The position numbers and the translations under genes were made by a program. Below are positions 42,929 through 43,248 of a DNA stretch of 43,248 bases, piece after piece. The notes below the pieces were generated by a model, which saw only the letters and a program-made list of their open reading frames with translations, was not told the DNA's origin and ran no database searches. The number at the start of each line of letters is the position of its first letter. The stretch's first letter is position 1. Source of the stretch: Syntrophobacter sp. SbD1 (GTDB lineage Bacteria > Desulfobacterota > Syntrophobacteria > Syntrophobacterales > Syntrophobacteraceae). The DNA lies in the NCBI GenBank assembly GCA_900290365.1, contig OMOE01000121.1, positions 1-43,248 on the forward strand. Direction: 5' to 3'.

Positions 42929-43248
42929 TTACTCCTTGAACCGACCGTAACGGCGAGCGGCGTTGATCAGGGCATCGACATTCTGCGGGGGAGTGTTGAT
43001 GGGAACTTCGCAGCCAGATCCGAGTATGAAGCCCCGCGGACTTCCCATGCCCTTCTCGCAGATCGTCTTAGCCTCGGCATCTATTTGATCCGGAGTGTTC
43101 TTCAACAGGTTCGCCGGGGTCACATTTCCAACCAGAGTCACCCGGTCCCCGGCAAATGCCTTCGCCTCGGCCATGTCGACCGCGTCCAGGCTCCAGATAT
43201 CCCAATCGGCTTCGCGCATCGGCGCCCAATTGGGCTTGGTCTTGCCAC
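42929..43248 (-). CDS. UroD-family methyltransferase, C-terminal part (continues past the window)
   Basis: The C-terminal 105 residues of a second UroD-fold protein, open to the end of the window with no start. VTLVGNVTPANLLKNTPDQI, then AKTICEKGMGSPRGFILGSG and CEVPINTPPQNVDALI are typical of the corrinoid methyltransferase subgroup; the Cys of GSGCEVP is the C-terminal zinc ligand. It is distinct from the UroD-type protein at 40971. It ends 3 bases before the CobW TTG start. Substrate-specific methyltransferase and corrinoid protein genes would be expected further upstream of it. Confidence 0.8.
   Translation of the reverse strand, partial: GKTKPNWAPMREADWDIWSLDAVDMAEAKAFAGDRVTLVGNVTPANLLKNTPDQIDAEAKTICEKGMGSPRGFILGSGCEVPINTPPQNVDALINAARRYGRFKE

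Overview
The window looks like a chromosomal segment of a strictly anaerobic, Gram-negative bacterium. The best guess is a sulfate-reducing or syntrophic Desulfobacterota (former Deltaproteobacteria), because it combines a four-subunit pyruvate:ferredoxin oxidoreductase, two tripartite RND pump gene sets, PAS-rich hybrid kinases, a DUF362 ferredoxin-like protein and a corrinoid methyl-transfer gene set. Taxonomy is inferred from gene content only. No rRNA, tRNA, CRISPR array, complete insertion sequence or prophage was found.

Layout. 1-5400: a 5'-truncated gene of unknown function, a DUF362 iron-sulfur protein next to an exported carboxymuconolactone-decarboxylase-like protein, a small helical protein, an orphan receiver, a short-chain dehydrogenase, and a decayed DinJ/YafQ-type toxin-antitoxin pair. 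5319-8401: the porGDAB operon with a clear terminator. 8732-11242: two exported proteins (one made of thirteen 11-residue repeats), then a zinc-ribbon membrane protein and 3-methyladenine glycosylase. 11440-14452: a hybrid kinase and panC. 14591-21651: copper/silver efflux (YHS protein, CusA, CusB), divergent from a TolC-like gene, with a structured 570-bp region between them. 21878-26130: a GT51-like protein with DgkA, Tex, a toxin fragment and a DUF4258 gene pair. 26288-31289: a second RND operon (DUF302, HlyD, AcrB-like). 31641-34605: a hybrid kinase tail-to-tail with a receiver. 34871-36502: hemerythrin and a MetE-like zinc protein. 36583-43248: a tightly packed minus-strand operon running off the window end (UroD-type methyltransferase, CobW GTPase, second UroD-type methyltransferase, corrinoid reductive activator, HyuA-like protein, DUF1638 protein).

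How the genes fit together. The right end is the strongest candidate for an undescribed system. It has two UroD-fold methyltransferases, a [2Fe-2S]/ASKHA protein of the type that reactivates Co(I) corrinoids, and a CobW metallochaperone joined to one methyltransferase by a 4-nt overlap. It also has HyuA and DUF1638 proteins, and a convergent MetE-like methyltransferase. The parts suggest uptake of methyl groups from an unknown methylated substrate; the corrinoid protein and substrate-specific methyltransferase would lie beyond 43248. Acetyl-CoA/pyruvate interconversion by PorGDAB would connect with such C1 metabolism.

Non-coding DNA is unusual. Short tandem microrepeats of 7, 8 and 9 bp recur between genes and in places form gene ends (panC, cusA). 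The cusB-tolC gap holds a 24-bp inverted repeat around a core with two palindromes exactly 21 bp apart.
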